Below, one piece after another: positions 63,190 to 64,000 of a stretch of DNA of 64,000 nucleotides. Location of the stretch: NCBI RefSeq assembly GCF_035046485.1, contig NC_085137.1:130576703-130640702 (forward strand), written 5' to 3'. The translations under genes were made by a program, and so were the position numbers. The stretch is from Aedes albopictus (Eukaryota; Arthropoda; Insecta; Diptera; Culicidae). Each line of letters opens with the position of its first letter. Position 1 is the first letter of the stretch. Under the pieces are notes generated by a model, which was not told the origin of the DNA, did no database searches, and saw nothing but the letters and a program-made list of their open reading frames with translations.

Positions 63190-64000
63190 GCGACAACACA
63201 GTTACAGCGGTACTTGACCCTTTCACTTCTGTGATAATTTCCTACTGTTTTTACACAAGAAACGTGAAGGGTCCGACAAACAACACATAATAAAAAACAA
63301 AAATCAACCATCTGTACCGGTTACAGACTTTTGTAAAAAGGAATCCAAAGGACAAAAGTCTTGAAACCCCCCCAGCTAACACGAAGTCTTATATCATGTT
63401 GAACAGGATGCTAAAGTGGAGGCCATATGCGTACATGCTTCCATTCAACCGCGTGTAAAGTGTACGCATATCTCCTTGAAGCGATTTGCGCTTTGGATAT
63501 TTACTAGAAAAAGTACTGAACCGATTTCGATCAAATTTTTACCACTTAATTGATACTATGTTGAGAATATCGAGTGAAATTTTCAAACGTTTTGATGAGG
63601 GAACAAAAAAGTTATAATCCAAGCAATTTTTTGAGATGGGTGCCCAAATTTTTTTAAATCTCATTTTATGATATCGACAATATCTGCGCCAATACTCAAT
63701 CGATTTTAATGAAAATTTTATGGTATTAGCTACACATAATTTACTATTCATGGTCAAAAAGTAGCTATTTTGGCGAACGCAATCAAAAGTTATACAATAT
63801 TTTCTGTGTGCCAATTTTATCGTGGACACCCTTTATAAAGCGAATTTCAGAAGCATCGCAGAGGAATTTCAGAAAGATTCACGGACGTTCCAAGGGGTTT
63901 AACTTTTTTTTTTCAAATTGATTTCAATGAGATTACGAATGCTTCAGGGGCGTTTCGAAGCATTTCTGATAGGGTTATATCAGAGAGGAGGGGGGGGGGG
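63190..64000. other. Terminal flank, nothing recognised until a G run
   Basis: AT-rich DNA with a 12-bp-satellite-like piece near 63840-63900 (GAATTTCAGAAAGATTC). It finishes with ten G at the window edge. The minus-strand 96-codon frame (63539-63829) has no recognisable features. Confidence 0.4.

Noticed and set aside
1..64000. Integrated viral sequences, sometimes present in mosquito genomes
   Set aside because: No frame resembled a viral polymerase, capsid or glycoprotein. The polymerase-like sequences are all non-LTR retrotransposon type.

Overview
The window reads as repeat-rich nuclear DNA from an insect, most likely a culicine mosquito of the Aedes type. The grounds are a three-exon selenoprotein T-like gene in which cysteine replaces selenocysteine, an RTE/JAM1-like retrotransposon, a Feilai-like tRNA-derived SINE with a triplet-repeat tail, a Helitron fragment of the common insect type, and very many nested MITEs. 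The species assignment is inference. Three N gaps are present (7824-7846, 19833-19855 and 39001-39500).

Only one ordinary host gene can be supported: SelT at 51505-52303 (+), with three exons and about 206 residues. A polyQ-encoding open segment on the minus strand (31109-31330) could be a last exon of another gene. A stretch near 8.9-9.5 kb looks unique but has no supported gene. Almost everything else is mobile or satellite DNA.

Layout. 0-6 kb: 16-bp tandem repeats at both ends in opposite orientation, a 13-copy 136-bp satellite, an inverted-repeat element, and a dead 5'-truncated RTE copy. 6-15 kb: MITEs, tRNA-like modules and a four-level nest (repeat, SINE, foldback element, TA-element). 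15-17.3 kb: a degenerate 12-bp satellite carrying a SINE. 17.4-19 kb: the 3' end of an L1-like LINE split by a hAT-type MITE. 20-20.7 kb: a foldback element with a 9-bp duplication. 21-21.8 kb: a decayed minus-strand coding relic. 22-24 kb: G-rich and CATCTTGAA-type repeats. 25.4-28.4 kb: 12-bp satellite with an intact ORF1-only LINE derivative. 29.15-30.48 kb: an apparently perfect octamer microsatellite. 31.7-34.3 kb: a SINE containing three successive nested insertions, the innermost an internally deleted LTR element. 34.8-35.2 kb: strong palindromes. 36-37.3 kb: 12-bp satellite. 38.3 kb: Helitron. 39.7-43.8 kb: one roughly 400-bp hAT-type MITE expanded to about 4 kb by successive insertions. 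43.8-50.5 kb: AT-rich foldback elements and the left arm of a large inverted repeat. 51.3-52.7 kb: SelT. 53.3-56.1 kb: the right arm. 58.5-63.2 kb: a full-length RTE-type retrotransposon with a target-site duplication, interrupted by a 1.3-kb MITE.

The genes do not form a pathway. The most informative content is the insertion history: many target-site duplications can be read directly, and several are confirmed by an empty site in another copy inside the same window.
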